DNA of 64,000 nt from Anaerocolumna xylanovorans DSM 12503. GTDB taxonomy: Bacteria; Bacillota; Clostridia; Lachnospirales; Lachnospiraceae. Below are positions 34,730-44,843 of the stretch, piece after piece. The notes beneath the pieces are model-generated. The model was not told the DNA's origin. It saw only the letters and a program-made list of their open reading frames with translations, and searched no databases. A program made the translations under genes and the position numbers. How positions within the stretch are numbered: position 1 is the first letter of the stretch; each line of letters opens with the position of its first letter. The stretch covers positions 372,001 through 436,000 of the forward strand of contig NZ_FRFD01000004.1 of the NCBI RefSeq assembly GCF_900143645.1. Direction: 5' to 3'.

Positions 34730-36895
34730 CTATAAGAAGTCGTACCAAATGATTTCATTTTCCTTTAAGGTAACTTCTCTGTCGTTTCCGTTTCCGTCAT
34801 AGATAATTGCCGACTGCTCTGTGAAGGTGTTATTTACAAGACAATACTTACCTGTAGCCGGATAATAATTGATTTCAAGGTTATAATTGCTGCTATACCA
34901 TCTGTGGATTTCCTTTTCCCTGCCTGCTGCCCAGAAAATGGCACGGTAGAGAAGTCTGGAATTCTCAAAGGAGTAAGGCAGGCCGCTGATATATACACTG
35001 CGTCCCTTTCCAAAGGCATGAACCGCCATCTGGACATTCTCTTCCCTGCAGCATAAAATCTCTGCTTCCTCAAGTGCATAGATATTCTTCATGCCTTCTC
35101 CGAAGTAAATATCTCCCTTACATTCCTCTGTGATAAAGTGCTCGTGCTCCTCCCAGTTATATTTATCCGTGGAAAGGCCAAAGCCGATTTCTTTATCCAC
35201 TCCCAGAACATTTGCCAGAGTAAAATACCTTCCTTCACGCTGGAAAGCAGAAGGCTCTCCCACTCCGATAAAGCCGCCTCCCTCTGCTACATATTCTTTC
35301 AGGGCACATACCAGCTTCTCATTCTCCCAGTAAGCACCTCCGCTTGGTGCCGTGTAGGCATCTCCCACATTAATAATAACACTGCATTTCTTTAGAACGG
35401 AAGGGTCGGCTATCACATCCTCAAAGCTTAAAAATTCCACCTCAAAGGGCATTCCGCTTAAACCTTCTAAAATACCGGCATAGGAATAGGTCTGCTTATA
35501 ATCTTTCGCATGTGCAACCATATGGGTTCCCCAGGAACGAACCTTTCCCCAGGCATTTAAGATTCCTACCTTAAAATGGCTGTAGGGTACCTGTCCTCCC
35601 ATATTGTCATAGAGCATACGGAACTCATTGCATACGTCCTCGATATACTGTACAAAATCCGGGAACTGCAGCGCTAACTTAAGATAACCGCCGTACCCGA
35701 TACGGTCCACCGGCTTGCGAAGAATGGCTCTTCTGGCTGTTACCCAATTCTCCTTTGCTTCCTTGATGGGATTTCCCCCTTCATAGAATACATCCGGGAA
35801 GAAATAGGGTAAGAAGCGGCCTTCCGTATATTTTACTCCCGGAATGTCAGATATCAGCCTTAGGGTGGTCCCGTTTCCGACAGAGCCTACAACGGCGTCA
35901 AGTCCGGTGTTTTTAAAGTACTCTCCAAAGGGTTCTGTCCCAATCCAGTGGTCCCCTAAAAACATCATGGCTTCCTTTTCATCCTCATGGCAGATGTCAA
36001 TCAGCACCTTCATCAGCTTTGCGACCTCTCTCTGCTGGAAAGCCTGAAAATCCCTGAATTCCTTTGATGGCACACGGAAGGTATTATTATGGTACCCCTG
36101 GTCAATGATATATTCAGGCCTAAAAGGGTATCCTACCTCCTTTTCAAACTGCTCCAGTATATAGGGGCTTACACTGGCACTGTAACCGAACCAGTCCACG
36201 AATTTTTCTCTTGCATGCTCATCAAACACCAGAGTGAACTGATGGAAAAAGGTTGTAAAACGCACTACATCTGTAGACGGATTATTCTTAAGATAACGGC
36301 GCAGCTTCTCTGCTACGTATTCCTTTGTCTTTGGCTGTCTTACATCATAGGTTATCTGATGCTCTACATTCTCCCAGCTGTTTGTGAGGAAGTTGTACAT
36401 ATGTACCGGGTCCCACATGATAAATGCCAGAAAACTTACGGTGTAATCATGGTATCTTAAAGGCTTATGAATAACCGCTTCCATGGTTTCTTCTTCGTAA
36501 CTCCAGCAGTCAGTAGATAAAGCTTCTCCGGTGGTCCGGTCAATAACCTCCCACCATCTTTTGATATCATCTATGGTATTGGGCTTTAATTGTTCTTTAT
36601 AAAGGTGCTTCATAACAGGAATTCGAAGCTCTTCCCTTTCCATCGCCGTGTAAAATTCCGTCATAAGATACATCTGCTGAATTTCACCGGGATTTGCCTT
36701 TGCCCACTCGTTATCTTTTCTAGTTGTGTAGTAAGTAGAATAAATCTTTGCCGGAAGGCTCTTTAACTCTTCCGGCATATCGGTGCCGTCACAATCCCTA
36801 AGGGCGTCCGCTCCCCACCTTTTGACAATCTCTTTTGTTTCTTCTATCATATCCACATCCGTGGGTACCGTTACCCTGCCGAAATGGCTGCTCAT
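34730..36895 (-). CDS. GH112 galactosyl-disaccharide phosphorylase (lacto-N-biose/galacto-N-biose phosphorylase family)
   Basis: A 721-residue cytoplasmic phosphorylase of family GH112. The family motif GDHWIGTEP is at about 314-322; its Asp (about 315) should be the general acid, like Asp313 of the Bifidobacterium enzyme. The reaction is phosphorolysis of a beta-galactoside (galacto-N-biose, lacto-N-biose, or galactosyl-rhamnose in one subgroup) to galactose 1-phosphate, saving ATP. The subgroup cannot be settled by eye. The neighbours (lyase-like, GH88) favour a hexosamine-containing uronic acid glycan. It has TAGGAGGAAATTTT before its ATG. Confidence 0.92.
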   Translation of the reverse strand: MSSHFGRVTVPTDVDMIEETKEIVKRWGADALRDCDGTDMPEELKSLPAKIYSTYYTTRKDNEWAKANPGEIQQMYLMTEFYTAMEREELRIPVMKHLYKEQLKPNTIDDIKRWWEVIDRTTGEALSTDCWSYEEETMEAVIHKPLRYHDYTVSFLAFIMWDPVHMYNFLTNSWENVEHQITYDVRQPKTKEYVAEKLRRYLKNNPSTDVVRFTTFFHQFTLVFDEHAREKFVDWFGYSASVSPYILEQFEKEVGYPFRPEYIIDQGYHNNTFRVPSKEFRDFQAFQQREVAKLMKVLIDICHEDEKEAMMFLGDHWIGTEPFGEYFKNTGLDAVVGSVGNGTTLRLISDIPGVKYTEGRFLPYFFPDVFYEGGNPIKEAKENWVTARRAILRKPVDRIGYGGYLKLALQFPDFVQYIEDVCNEFRMLYDNMGGQVPYSHFKVGILNAWGKVRSWGTHMVAHAKDYKQTYSYAGILEGLSGMPFEVEFLSFEDVIADPSVLKKCSVIINVGDAYTAPSGGAYWENEKLVCALKEYVAEGGGFIGVGEPSAFQREGRYFTLANVLGVDKEIGFGLSTDKYNWEEHEHFITEECKGDIYFGEGMKNIYALEEAEILCCREENVQMAVHAFGKGRSVYISGLPYSFENSRLLYRAIFWAAGREKEIHRWYSSNYNLEINYYPATGKYCLVNNTFTEQSAIIYDGNGNDREVTLKENEIIWYDFL

Positions 36896-36935
36896 AAAAT
36901 TTCCTCCTAGTTAAAGATAATAAATTGCTTCTTCC

Positions 36936-37775
36936 TTACCCTTTTACGGCTGAGGAGGTGGAGCCTTCCACAAAATATCTCTGGGTAAAGAAAAAGAGGA
37001 TTAATATCGGTATCAAAACCAGAGTCGCAGAGGACATCTGAAGTGCCGGGTCTGCTACCTGCCCTTCCGTAAACAGTTTAATACCAACGGAAAGCATCTG
37101 CTTGCTGATTGTTGAGATATAGATATAGGGGCCCATGTAATCATTCCAGGACCATACGAAGGTAAATAATACCATGGTAACGATACTTGGCTTTGCTAAG
37201 GGCAATATGATTCTGGAATAGATGGTAAAATGGTGGCAGCCGTCAATTTCAGCCGCTTCGCTGATGGAATCCGGTATTGCTATAAAGGCCTGCCTTAACA
37301 TAAAGACAAAATAAATATCAAAACAGGAAGGCAATACTAAAGACCACATACTATCCAGAATATGAAGGTTCTTAAAAATAGAATATCTGGGGATAAGCAT
37401 AATATCACCGGGTATCATAAGAGCTGACATTAATATCAGGAATAATACGCCGTTTCCCTTAAACTTAATCTTTGCAAATCCATAAGCGGTATAGGTAATA
37501 ATAAATACCTTTAAAACAATTGTAGTTACTACCATTACGATGGTATTCTTATACCACTGTGCAAAATCGTAATAAGGATCACCAAACAAATCAGTGTAAT
37601 TCGAAAGAATAAATTTATCCGGTATAATTTGCAGAGGCTTTCCCAGTACATCCGCTGATATCTTAAAAGAAGAGGATATCATAAAAATAAAAGGGTAGAT
37701 GCACAATAGGCCTATTACCATTAATATAATTGTTACTGTCCATGACCTTAAGTTTTTTCTTAGTTTCAAACTCAT
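36936..37775 (-). CDS. ABC sugar permease, MalG/LacG type
   Basis: A 279-residue membrane protein with six hydrophobic segments and the EAA-loop motif EAAEIDGCHHFTIYSRI near residue 180. ATG 37775 has GGAAAGGAGC ahead. It pairs with the LacF-type permease encoded 15 bases upstream. The operon supplies the receptor (39829-41238) but no ATPase. Confidence 0.9.
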   Translation of the reverse strand: MSLKLRKNLRSWTVTIILMVIGLLCIYPFIFMISSSFKISADVLGKPLQIIPDKFILSNYTDLFGDPYYDFAQWYKNTIVMVVTTIVLKVFIITYTAYGFAKIKFKGNGVLFLILMSALMIPGDIMLIPRYSIFKNLHILDSMWSLVLPSCFDIYFVFMLRQAFIAIPDSISEAAEIDGCHHFTIYSRIILPLAKPSIVTMVLFTFVWSWNDYMGPYIYISTISKQMLSVGIKLFTEGQVADPALQMSSATLVLIPILILFFFTQRYFVEGSTSSAVKG

Positions 37776-37790
37776 ATAAAAGCTCCTTTC

Positions 37791-38699
37791 CTAATAATTC
37801 ACCCATTTTTTCTGTCCCTGCCACTGTATTATCGTAAATACCATTACAATAACGAACATAACTACAGCCTGGGCACTTGCATAACCTGTCTCAAATCTCG
37901 TAAAGGCAGTCCTGATAATGTTAATTGACATTACAGTCGTGGACTGGCCGGGACCTCCCTGGGTAAGAACCTGTATAATGGTAAGATTCTGCAGGGAAGT
38001 AATAACAGAGCTGATTAACAGGAAAAAGGTAGTAGGTGAAACCATAGGTATAATTACATGGAGGATTCGCTTTATTTTGCCTGCCCCGTCGATTTCAGCG
38101 GCCTCTAAAAGATCTCCCGAAACTCCCTGCAGGGCAGCCAGATAGGTAATCAGGTTTAATCCGACACCTTTCCATACTGCAATACAGACTACCGTAGGCA
38201 GGGCAGTCTTCATATCGTAAAGAAAAAAGGGCGGGTTCTCTACGCCGATTGCTAAAAGAGCCTTTATGAATGGCCCCTTTGGTCCTAATAACAGGGTAAA
38301 TACCACCGATACCGCTACCATGTTGGCCACGTAGGGCAGAAAGAACATGGAACGGACCAGATTCTTAAAGTGGATTCCTTTATTCACCAGATATGCCATT
38401 GTAAATCCGATAATCATAATAAGCGGAACATACAGCAGGGAATACAGGGCTGTTCTGCCCAGGGCATCCATTGTGGTCTGGTCATGGAACATTTTAATAA
38501 AATTCCCAAAACCGATGAATTTCGCATCGTGGATCTTACTGATATAACGTACATTGGTAAAGGCCAGACCGATTGCAATCAAAAAGGGAAGCCCCTGAAA
38601 CAGTATAAAGCCGCAGATGTACGGAGTAACAAACATTGCTCCGTAACGGTTTTCTCTTTTTTGCCTGTTATATTTTTTTGTCTTAGTCTCCGCCTGCAT
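37791..38699 (-). CDS. ABC sugar permease, MalF/LacF type
   Basis: A 302-residue membrane protein. It has an N-terminal basic stretch (KTKKYNRQKRENR), six helices, the EAA-loop motif EAAEIDGAGKIKRI near residue 205 and the family signature TQGGPGQST. Its start overlaps the PHP gene by 17 bases and is preceded by AAAGGAGAAAGATT. It takes up the oligosaccharide that the GH112, lyase-like and GH88 enzymes then break down. Confidence 0.9.
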   Translation of the reverse strand: MQAETKTKKYNRQKRENRYGAMFVTPYICGFILFQGLPFLIAIGLAFTNVRYISKIHDAKFIGFGNFIKMFHDQTTMDALGRTALYSLLYVPLIMIIGFTMAYLVNKGIHFKNLVRSMFFLPYVANMVAVSVVFTLLLGPKGPFIKALLAIGVENPPFFLYDMKTALPTVVCIAVWKGVGLNLITYLAALQGVSGDLLEAAEIDGAGKIKRILHVIIPMVSPTTFFLLISSVITSLQNLTIIQVLTQGGPGQSTTVMSINIIRTAFTRFETGYASAQAVVMFVIVMVFTIIQWQGQKKWVNY

Positions 38700-39738
38700 A
38701 ATCTTTCTCCTTTATACAATAAACATTTGAATCTGCCCGCAAACCGGTTTCATCCATAATACTGATGCGGATATAACCTTCATTTCCTTTTAAGGTAAAG
38801 GCTGCACATGTTATAGTCTCTTCGTTTCCTGCCACTGATTTTAAGCAGTTTCTTCCCTGTGTCATCACGTAAATCTTTTTCACAGGGCTGGTCTTAATAA
38901 ATAAGGTACCGTCTTCTATATAGACTTCATTAATTTCAGGGCCGGCATGGCTGCCAAAGCTGCCGCCTTCTGTGTGGTTTATTACACTGTAGAAATTCCC
39001 GGAAATTAAGGCTTCCATGACAGCATTGTAGGAAAGCTCATCCGCATTGATCCGGATGCAGCCGCCAAAGCTGTCACACAAAGGATGTCCGAAAGGGTAT
39101 GAATTGTGATTGTCATCTGTTGCAACACATTTACAAAGAATTCCCGCCCGAAGCATTTCATCATAAGCCTGGGGATGATAACCATACAGGCCGTCATGCT
39201 CACAGCCATAGTTATAGATTTCCATTCCCCATATTCCCTTTAATTTGCTGTACTCGGTCACATCCTGCAAAGACCAGTAGGGGTGGTTATAGCATACCAG
39301 GAAGCCATTCTCGTTCATAACGTTTATGTAACGGTTGATTTCATCCATGTTTTTGTAATCCTGTACCGGTAACAGTGCCTTTGTAAACTCTCTATATTCA
39401 TCAAAACCCTTTGAATTTTCTTTATTAATAGCTCTCACCCAGGGAGTTCTGTCATATACATTCATATGCCAGGTCTTAACTTGTGAAAAGTCTCCCGGAA
39501 CGCGGAACTTATCGTTAATATCCACTTCCATCGCCGCTAAGGCAAGAAAGTTCTCGTCATCTAATTCCCGATGCCAGGAATACATCCTGTGGTCGGTAAA
39601 GGCTACTATCTGGTAACCGTTCGCTTTGTAGGCTTCTTTTATTTCACTTGCACTTAACTGCCCGTCAGACCATGTGGTATGGCAGTGTAAATTCGCTTTA
39701 TAGCTGTTCTTCTGCTGCTTTAACAAGTAATTTCTCAT
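38683..39738 (-). CDS. PHP-domain metallohydrolase (second PHP gene)
   Basis: A 351-residue PHP-domain protein. Metal-binding motifs are NLHCHTTWSDG near residue 15, AFTDHRM near 46, NHPYWS, and ATDDNHN near 220. It has no signal peptide and shares the layout of the PHP protein at 9935-11389. ATG 39738 has CGAGGAACT; ATG 39750 (MRGT) is an alternative. It lies between the receptor and the permeases of the glycan operon. Phosphoesterase or another metal-dependent hydrolase activity is possible; no substrate is known. Confidence 0.82.
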   Translation of the reverse strand: MRNYLLKQQKNSYKANLHCHTTWSDGQLSASEIKEAYKANGYQIVAFTDHRMYSWHRELDDENFLALAAMEVDINDKFRVPGDFSQVKTWHMNVYDRTPWVRAINKENSKGFDEYREFTKALLPVQDYKNMDEINRYINVMNENGFLVCYNHPYWSLQDVTEYSKLKGIWGMEIYNYGCEHDGLYGYHPQAYDEMLRAGILCKCVATDDNHNSYPFGHPLCDSFGGCIRINADELSYNAVMEALISGNFYSVINHTEGGSFGSHAGPEINEVYIEDGTLFIKTSPVKKIYVMTQGRNCLKSVAGNEETITCAAFTLKGNEGYIRISIMDETGLRADSNVYCIKEKDYAGGD

Positions 39739-39786
39739 AGTTCCTCGCATTCCGCCGCCTAAAACGGCTCAAAATCCTTATAAAAA

Positions 39787-39813
39787 GTGCCGGTACCCAA
39801 AGAGAACCGGCAC
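39787..39813 (-). promoter_or_regulatory. Intercistronic stem-loop after the solute receptor gene
   Basis: GTGCCGGT and ACCGGCAC form a perfect 8-bp stem around CTCTTTGGGTA on the minus strand, starting 16 bases after the receptor stop. There is no T run, so it is probably an mRNA stabiliser or partial stop like those at 11425 and 53307. Confidence 0.55.
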
Positions 39814-39828
39814 GAAAACTATTTCTTT

Positions 39829-41238
39829 CTATTTGTCTGATTCAATGGCAGCGTTTGCTTTATTCTGTATATTCTTAATTGCTGCGTCAACGTCTTCTCC
39901 ACCCTGTCCGTATAACTGGCCTTCTTCGATTACGACCTGGGAAATAACCGAGCTTCCTGGTCCGATGATTTTTTCGGATAATGCTTTTCTGGTAGGATCA
40001 AACCATGCAGTTTTGAAATCATCAACGGTTAATTCATCAAAGGCAAAGGGTTTTGCCAAGCTGTTTTCAATATACTCATTTACTTCGTCATTGCTTAAGT
40101 CCACTCTGGCAGGAACACGTCCAAAGCCTAACTTATACTGGTTTTCTGCCATGCATTTAACTGCTGCGAAAGCTGCTTCTTTGTTCTTGCTGGTAGTAGG
40201 TATTGCATAGCAGCCGGGAACTGTTAAAGTGGAAGCCTCTTGTCCTTCCGGATAAGGCAGCGGTAAAAGACCAACTTTCCAATCTCTTGGATATTTTTCA
40301 AAGTTATTTAACACACTGGTTGTCCAGCCGCCGCATACAAACATACCATACTGTCCGGTGGTAAAGAAAGCATTCCATGCTGTACCGCTTGCTTTAAAAT
40401 CCAGAATGGAAGGCTGTATTTTATCGTTATTGCCAAGTCCATAGTAGAAGTTAAGGCTTTCCTTGAATAAAGGATCATCAAAATTAGCAGTGTTGTCAGC
40501 TTTATAAGGATTCCAGCCCTTTTGTAATGCATACATATAATTATAGCAGTCATAATCTAACATAAGGGAACCGTAGATGCCTTTGTCTGTGTTGGTCAAA
40601 GACTTTGCTGTCTCAACATATTTTTCCCAGGTCCAGTCTTTTGCGCTGGGATAAGCTACGCCTGCATCATCAAATATCTTCTTGTTATATAAGGTAATCC
40701 AGATATCAGAGAATGCCGGAAGACCGTATACTGCGTCATCAAATACCGGTAAATAATCTCCGAATTTACTTGCCATATCATAGCTTTCTGTCTTTGCAAG
40801 CTCTGAAAGATCCGTAAGAACACCGGCATTGTAAAATGTCTTTAAGCCGGGCTTTGTGTTATAGATAATGTCGATTTCATCTCCATTCATCAAGCTGACA
40901 AGGGTTTTATCCACTTCGCCGGAATCGGAGTTGGGTATTACAAAGAATTCAATGTCAATACCTGTTTCATCTTTTACTAACTGTATCAGTTTCTGGTTCT
41001 CTTCCCCTGTGCTGGCAGTCTGTGTTGTCGCATATTTAAGCTTAACACCTTCAAAAGGTTTGGCACTGCCCGTATCCCCGTCTTTTTCCCCGGGTGTGGC
41101 AGTAGCAGTGGCACTGTTATCCTGCTTATTGGTTTCTGCAGTATTGTTTTTGTTCGATGAGCCGCAGCCCGTCAAAACTCCTGCAAACATAGCAGTTACT
41201 AAACCGCAAGCAATAAGTTTCTGCAAATTCTTTTTCAT
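39829..41238 (-). CDS. ABC transporter extracellular sugar-binding lipoprotein
   Basis: A 469-residue family 1 solute-binding protein. It has a signal peptide with lipobox LTGC (Cys near residue 25), a Ser/Asn/Thr-rich linker to about residue 60, and then the binding body. ATG 41238 follows GGGAGGAAATT; the frame to 41349 overlaps the kinase gene and is rejected. A TATAAT box at 41275-41280 lies in the gap after the kinase gene, so the response regulator may activate this promoter. It is the receptor of the glycan importer. Confidence 0.9.
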   Translation of the reverse strand: MKKNLQKLIACGLVTAMFAGVLTGCGSSNKNNTAETNKQDNSATATATPGEKDGDTGSAKPFEGVKLKYATTQTASTGEENQKLIQLVKDETGIDIEFFVIPNSDSGEVDKTLVSLMNGDEIDIIYNTKPGLKTFYNAGVLTDLSELAKTESYDMASKFGDYLPVFDDAVYGLPAFSDIWITLYNKKIFDDAGVAYPSAKDWTWEKYVETAKSLTNTDKGIYGSLMLDYDCYNYMYALQKGWNPYKADNTANFDDPLFKESLNFYYGLGNNDKIQPSILDFKASGTAWNAFFTTGQYGMFVCGGWTTSVLNNFEKYPRDWKVGLLPLPYPEGQEASTLTVPGCYAIPTTSKNKEAAFAAVKCMAENQYKLGFGRVPARVDLSNDEVNEYIENSLAKPFAFDELTVDDFKTAWFDPTRKALSEKIIGPGSSVISQVVIEEGQLYGQGGEDVDAAIKNIQNKANAAIESDK

Positions 41239-41320
41239 AATTTCCTCCCATATATAATTTTTGTTTACACCTTTATTATAGGGGCTTCTCCTCCTGCTTA
41301 CTATAAGCCATATTCGCACT

Positions 41321-43231
41321 TTATTGACTATTTTTATTCTTTTCTTCAACTTCTTTTTCCGATATCTTTGGAATCGTGATTGTAATTATCGTACCGCAGC
41401 CTTCCTTGGAATATATCCTTACAGCCTCTGATTTACCAAAATAGATCCGTATCCTTTCACTGATACTGTGAAGCCCGATGCCGCTTCCCTTCTGTTTTAT
41501 ATTGGGTTCCTTTGCTGCCCTGCCGGAGATAATTCTATTTCTGACTTCCGCCAGACGCTCTCTTGACATACCGGAGCCGTTATCTCCGATAACAAATCGT
41601 ATCTCTTCTTCCATTACTTTGACCTTAACACGGATTTTTACTACGTGGTCAACCTCATCTGTTGCATACAGGAAGCTGTTTTCCAGTGCCGGCTGCAGGG
41701 TAAGCTTAATTGTCTGGTAATCCCTGATTTCCTCATATTTCACCCTGATATCAAAATCCACCTTATCCGCATACCGTATTTCCTGGATTCTGACATATGC
41801 CATCAGACATTCCAACTCCTGCTGTATACGTACAATTGTCGCCCCGCCGCCAATGGACAGACGGTACATCCTTCCAAGGGAAGCAGCTATCCTGCCGATT
41901 TCAGGATGCCCGATTTCCGTAGACTTCCACACAATGGTTTCCAGAGTATTGTATAAGAAATGAGGATTAATCTGCCCCATTAACACCTCTAACTCCAGCT
42001 TTTTCTTCTTCTTTTCCTCCTCCACACGCTCTTCGATATGCTGGGATATCTGGAACAGCATGGAATTATAGATCTTACACATCTGCTCCACTTCATTGTT
42101 GCCTGTGGTCGCTACATAGGCATCCAATTTGCCGTCACGTACCTCTTTCATGGCTTTATTCAGAGTATCTATAGGCTTTAGAAACCGCCCGGTAATCTTA
42201 ATAATAAAGACGGCACTAAACAGGGCAAACACAAAAAATACCAGGGAATAGCGCAGGAACAATACGTCAATTTCTCTTGTGATATTTTTCATGGGTACAA
42301 TGCAGGTCACCCTCCAGCCGGATTTATTGTTTACCAGCTTTGAGACAATCTGCTCATTTTCCCCATGCTTTAAGAAAAAGCTTGCATTCTCTTTATCCTC
42401 AATCTTCGTCCAGATATTTTCGTCCAGGGTACCTTTTTGCAGCAGCCCTACATCATTGGAGGATATAATCTGTCCATTTTCTCCCGTAATTACAACCGTT
42501 CCCTGAACATCTTCTGCAATGTCCTTATATTTATCGTAAATTTCCTGTTCACTAAATAAGAAGAGGTGGATGTAGAGAAGGTTACCGGTAAAGGGATTGA
42601 TAATACGACGGGAAGCAAGTATCCGCTTCTCCTGCCTGAACAATTCCATCTCAAGGGGAGTTTTCTCCCTGTTATCCGTTTCTTTGCTTACTCCCAGTTC
42701 ATTTTCCGGTGTTTGCAGGCAGTTCTGGGGCAGGACATACCACTTCATCAGGGAAAGATTCTTAACATCCGCTATTCCAAGATCCAGCAAATAATCAATC
42801 ACCACTCCCCCGTCTATCTCCGGGCTTAGCAGATTTAAAAGCTCACCATACCGGGTATAAATGGCAGATATGCGGCTCCCCTCATTAAACATATCCGTTG
42901 AGTTTAATAATTCCCTGATTTCAACAATACTCCTTTTCTTTTCCGCAACATTGGTACTGTAGAACTTATCTCCGTACTTTTGTATGCCGGAACTATAAGA
43001 ATATTTATCAGATACAATAGAGAGCTGGGACATCATAACATCCAACTGGTTGGATATGGAACCCGTCCGGCTCTCTACATTTTTAATTGCCTGCTTATTC
43101 ATCTCTGACTTGGTCATACCGAAGATAATTGCCGTTACGACAAGCTCAAACAGCCAAACGATCAATATTAACAGAATTAACTGCCTTGCCAGAGAGGTCT
43201 TTCCTACTTTTTTTATGCTCTTAATTTTCAA
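41321..43231 (-). CDS. YesM-type sensor histidine kinase (TTG start)
   Basis: A 636-residue membrane sensor. One helix is near residues 17-40, followed by an extracellular sensor (about 45-320), a second helix (about 325-347), a HAMP region, then INPHFLYNTLE with phospho-accepting His424 and an HATPase domain with GDNGSGMS and KGSGIGLHS. YesM kinases sense extracellular glycans and signal to AraC-type regulators. It starts at TTG 43231 with AGGAG ahead and overlaps the response-regulator stop by 11 bases. It controls the glycan operon. Confidence 0.9.
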   Translation of the reverse strand: MKIKSIKKVGKTSLARQLILLILIVWLFELVVTAIIFGMTKSEMNKQAIKNVESRTGSISNQLDVMMSQLSIVSDKYSYSSGIQKYGDKFYSTNVAEKKRSIVEIRELLNSTDMFNEGSRISAIYTRYGELLNLLSPEIDGGVVIDYLLDLGIADVKNLSLMKWYVLPQNCLQTPENELGVSKETDNREKTPLEMELFRQEKRILASRRIINPFTGNLLYIHLFLFSEQEIYDKYKDIAEDVQGTVVITGENGQIISSNDVGLLQKGTLDENIWTKIEDKENASFFLKHGENEQIVSKLVNNKSGWRVTCIVPMKNITREIDVLFLRYSLVFFVFALFSAVFIIKITGRFLKPIDTLNKAMKEVRDGKLDAYVATTGNNEVEQMCKIYNSMLFQISQHIEERVEEEKKKKKLELEVLMGQINPHFLYNTLETIVWKSTEIGHPEIGRIAASLGRMYRLSIGGGATIVRIQQELECLMAYVRIQEIRYADKVDFDIRVKYEEIRDYQTIKLTLQPALENSFLYATDEVDHVVKIRVKVKVMEEEIRFVIGDNGSGMSRERLAEVRNRIISGRAAKEPNIKQKGSGIGLHSISERIRIYFGKSEAVRIYSKEGCGTIITITIPKISEKEVEEKNKNSQ

Positions 43232-44843
43232 CGCTATTCTTCTCCTGTTTATCTGCCTGTTTCATAAGTACATTACGGTATTCATTCGGGCTTAAGCCGG
43301 TATAACGCTTAAACACCCTTATAAAGTTCGATACATCTGCATAGCCGGTGGCTTCCGCAATCTCATATATCTTAATAGAAAAATCCTTTAACATTTCCTT
43401 CGCTTTATCCATCCGCTTATCCATGATATAATCGCTGAAATTCTTACCGGTTTCAAGCTTGAATATCTTAGAAATATAGGAAGGATTCTTTTTGATCTTC
43501 TCGCCGATATAATCTAACGACATGTAATTGGCAGAGTACTCCTTATCCACCATATTTCTTATATAATCCGCAAGGTTTCCAACATGCCCCTTGTTCTCTT
43601 CTTTTCCTTTCCAGGCTTTTAAGAGGCTTATTAAAACCTCTTCCATAAATTCCTGCTTCTTCTTAAGGTTTTTCAGGAAATAGATATCCCTGTACTGCTT
43701 CTTTTCCTCCCCCATTATTTGGGCCAGTGAGATATTTCTGCGGTTTCTGGCATACTCGGCGGCATCGTATAGAAACTCCAGGCAAAGCCTGTCCACAAAG
43801 GAATAGTCACTGGATATCTGGCTGCCAATCTGTGCAAAGACCTGGGCTACACTCAATCTTAGCTTTTCTGTCTCATAATTTTCAATATAGCTCCACATAA
43901 GCTCTGCCGGAAAGCGTATCTGATCTTTCCTGTCCGGTTCTTTTGCATCATCATATATCCCGATAGGCTCTGTTTGCAGCATCATTCTTTGTTCAAGGCA
44001 TATCACGGCCTGTTCATAGCCTGCGGGCAATTCTTCCTTGTTATGGCATAAGCTGCTGATACCCATTATGGATTTCTTCTGATAAAGGTCTAAAAGCTCT
44101 GAATGGAGGCTTTGTATATATTTGAAAGCGAATTTTTTCCAGTCCTCAATGCCTTTGGGTACCGACATAATACCCGTAATCCTTTCCCTGTCGTCCAGAA
44201 AGAAATGAACCTGATAGTAACTCTCCCGCATATTACAGTATTGTACCATCCTGTTCTTTAGCGTAAGAAGTTCAACATTCCCTCCCTCTTCATTGTCCTC
44301 CATCACTTCTCCTGTTATCATAAAATAATCGGAAAAATCAATGTTTAACTGCTCGTCCTCTTCCTTTAACCCCTTTACCATCTGCCTTAGGTAATGGGAC
44401 TGCCGGTACAGCTTATTGTCTCCTGCCTGCTTATATATTCTGTCTCTTTCTTCCCGCTTGAATTTTTCATCATCCAGCCTGCGTTTAAGCCTTGCAAAAC
44501 ATTCCTCAAATTCATCAATATCCGTAGGCTTAAAAAGGTACTCCACGACCCCGTTTTTGATTGCCATGTTCAGGTATTCTACATCATTGTAACCGCTTAA
44601 TATGATAATTTTCACCTCGGGATGGTTGTTGTTTAAGTATTTCATCAGCTCCACCCCATCCATATGCGGCATACGGATATCAGACACAACGACATCCGGG
44701 CAGTTAGCTTCAATCATCTCCGCTGCATCCAGTCCGTCCCTTGCCATTCCGATCACTTCATATCCCCACTTCTCCCAGGGGATACCTGCTGCCATTCCGT
44801 TTAAAATATTAATTTCATCATCCACTAATAAAGTTTTGTACAT
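43221..44843 (-). CDS. YesN-type response regulator with AraC DNA-binding domain
   Basis: A 540-residue protein: receiver domain (1-125, phosphorylation Asp55 in VVSDIRMPHMDG, Lys near 105), a central dimerisation or linker region (about 130-430), and a C-terminal AraC helix-turn-helix (about 430-530, with YISKIFKLETGKNFSDYI and SNFIRVFKRYTGLSP). ATG 44843 has AAAGGTGCGGGTGAT ahead; the frame to 44894 lacks a ribosome site. It is the first gene of the glycan locus and probably activates the receptor promoter. Confidence 0.92.
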   Translation of the reverse strand: MYKTLLVDDEINILNGMAAGIPWEKWGYEVIGMARDGLDAAEMIEANCPDVVVSDIRMPHMDGVELMKYLNNNHPEVKIIILSGYNDVEYLNMAIKNGVVEYLFKPTDIDEFEECFARLKRRLDDEKFKREERDRIYKQAGDNKLYRQSHYLRQMVKGLKEEDEQLNIDFSDYFMITGEVMEDNEEGGNVELLTLKNRMVQYCNMRESYYQVHFFLDDRERITGIMSVPKGIEDWKKFAFKYIQSLHSELLDLYQKKSIMGISSLCHNKEELPAGYEQAVICLEQRMMLQTEPIGIYDDAKEPDRKDQIRFPAELMWSYIENYETEKLRLSVAQVFAQIGSQISSDYSFVDRLCLEFLYDAAEYARNRRNISLAQIMGEEKKQYRDIYFLKNLKKKQEFMEEVLISLLKAWKGKEENKGHVGNLADYIRNMVDKEYSANYMSLDYIGEKIKKNPSYISKIFKLETGKNFSDYIMDKRMDKAKEMLKDFSIKIYEIAEATGYADVSNFIRVFKRYTGLSPNEYRNVLMKQADKQEKNSVEN

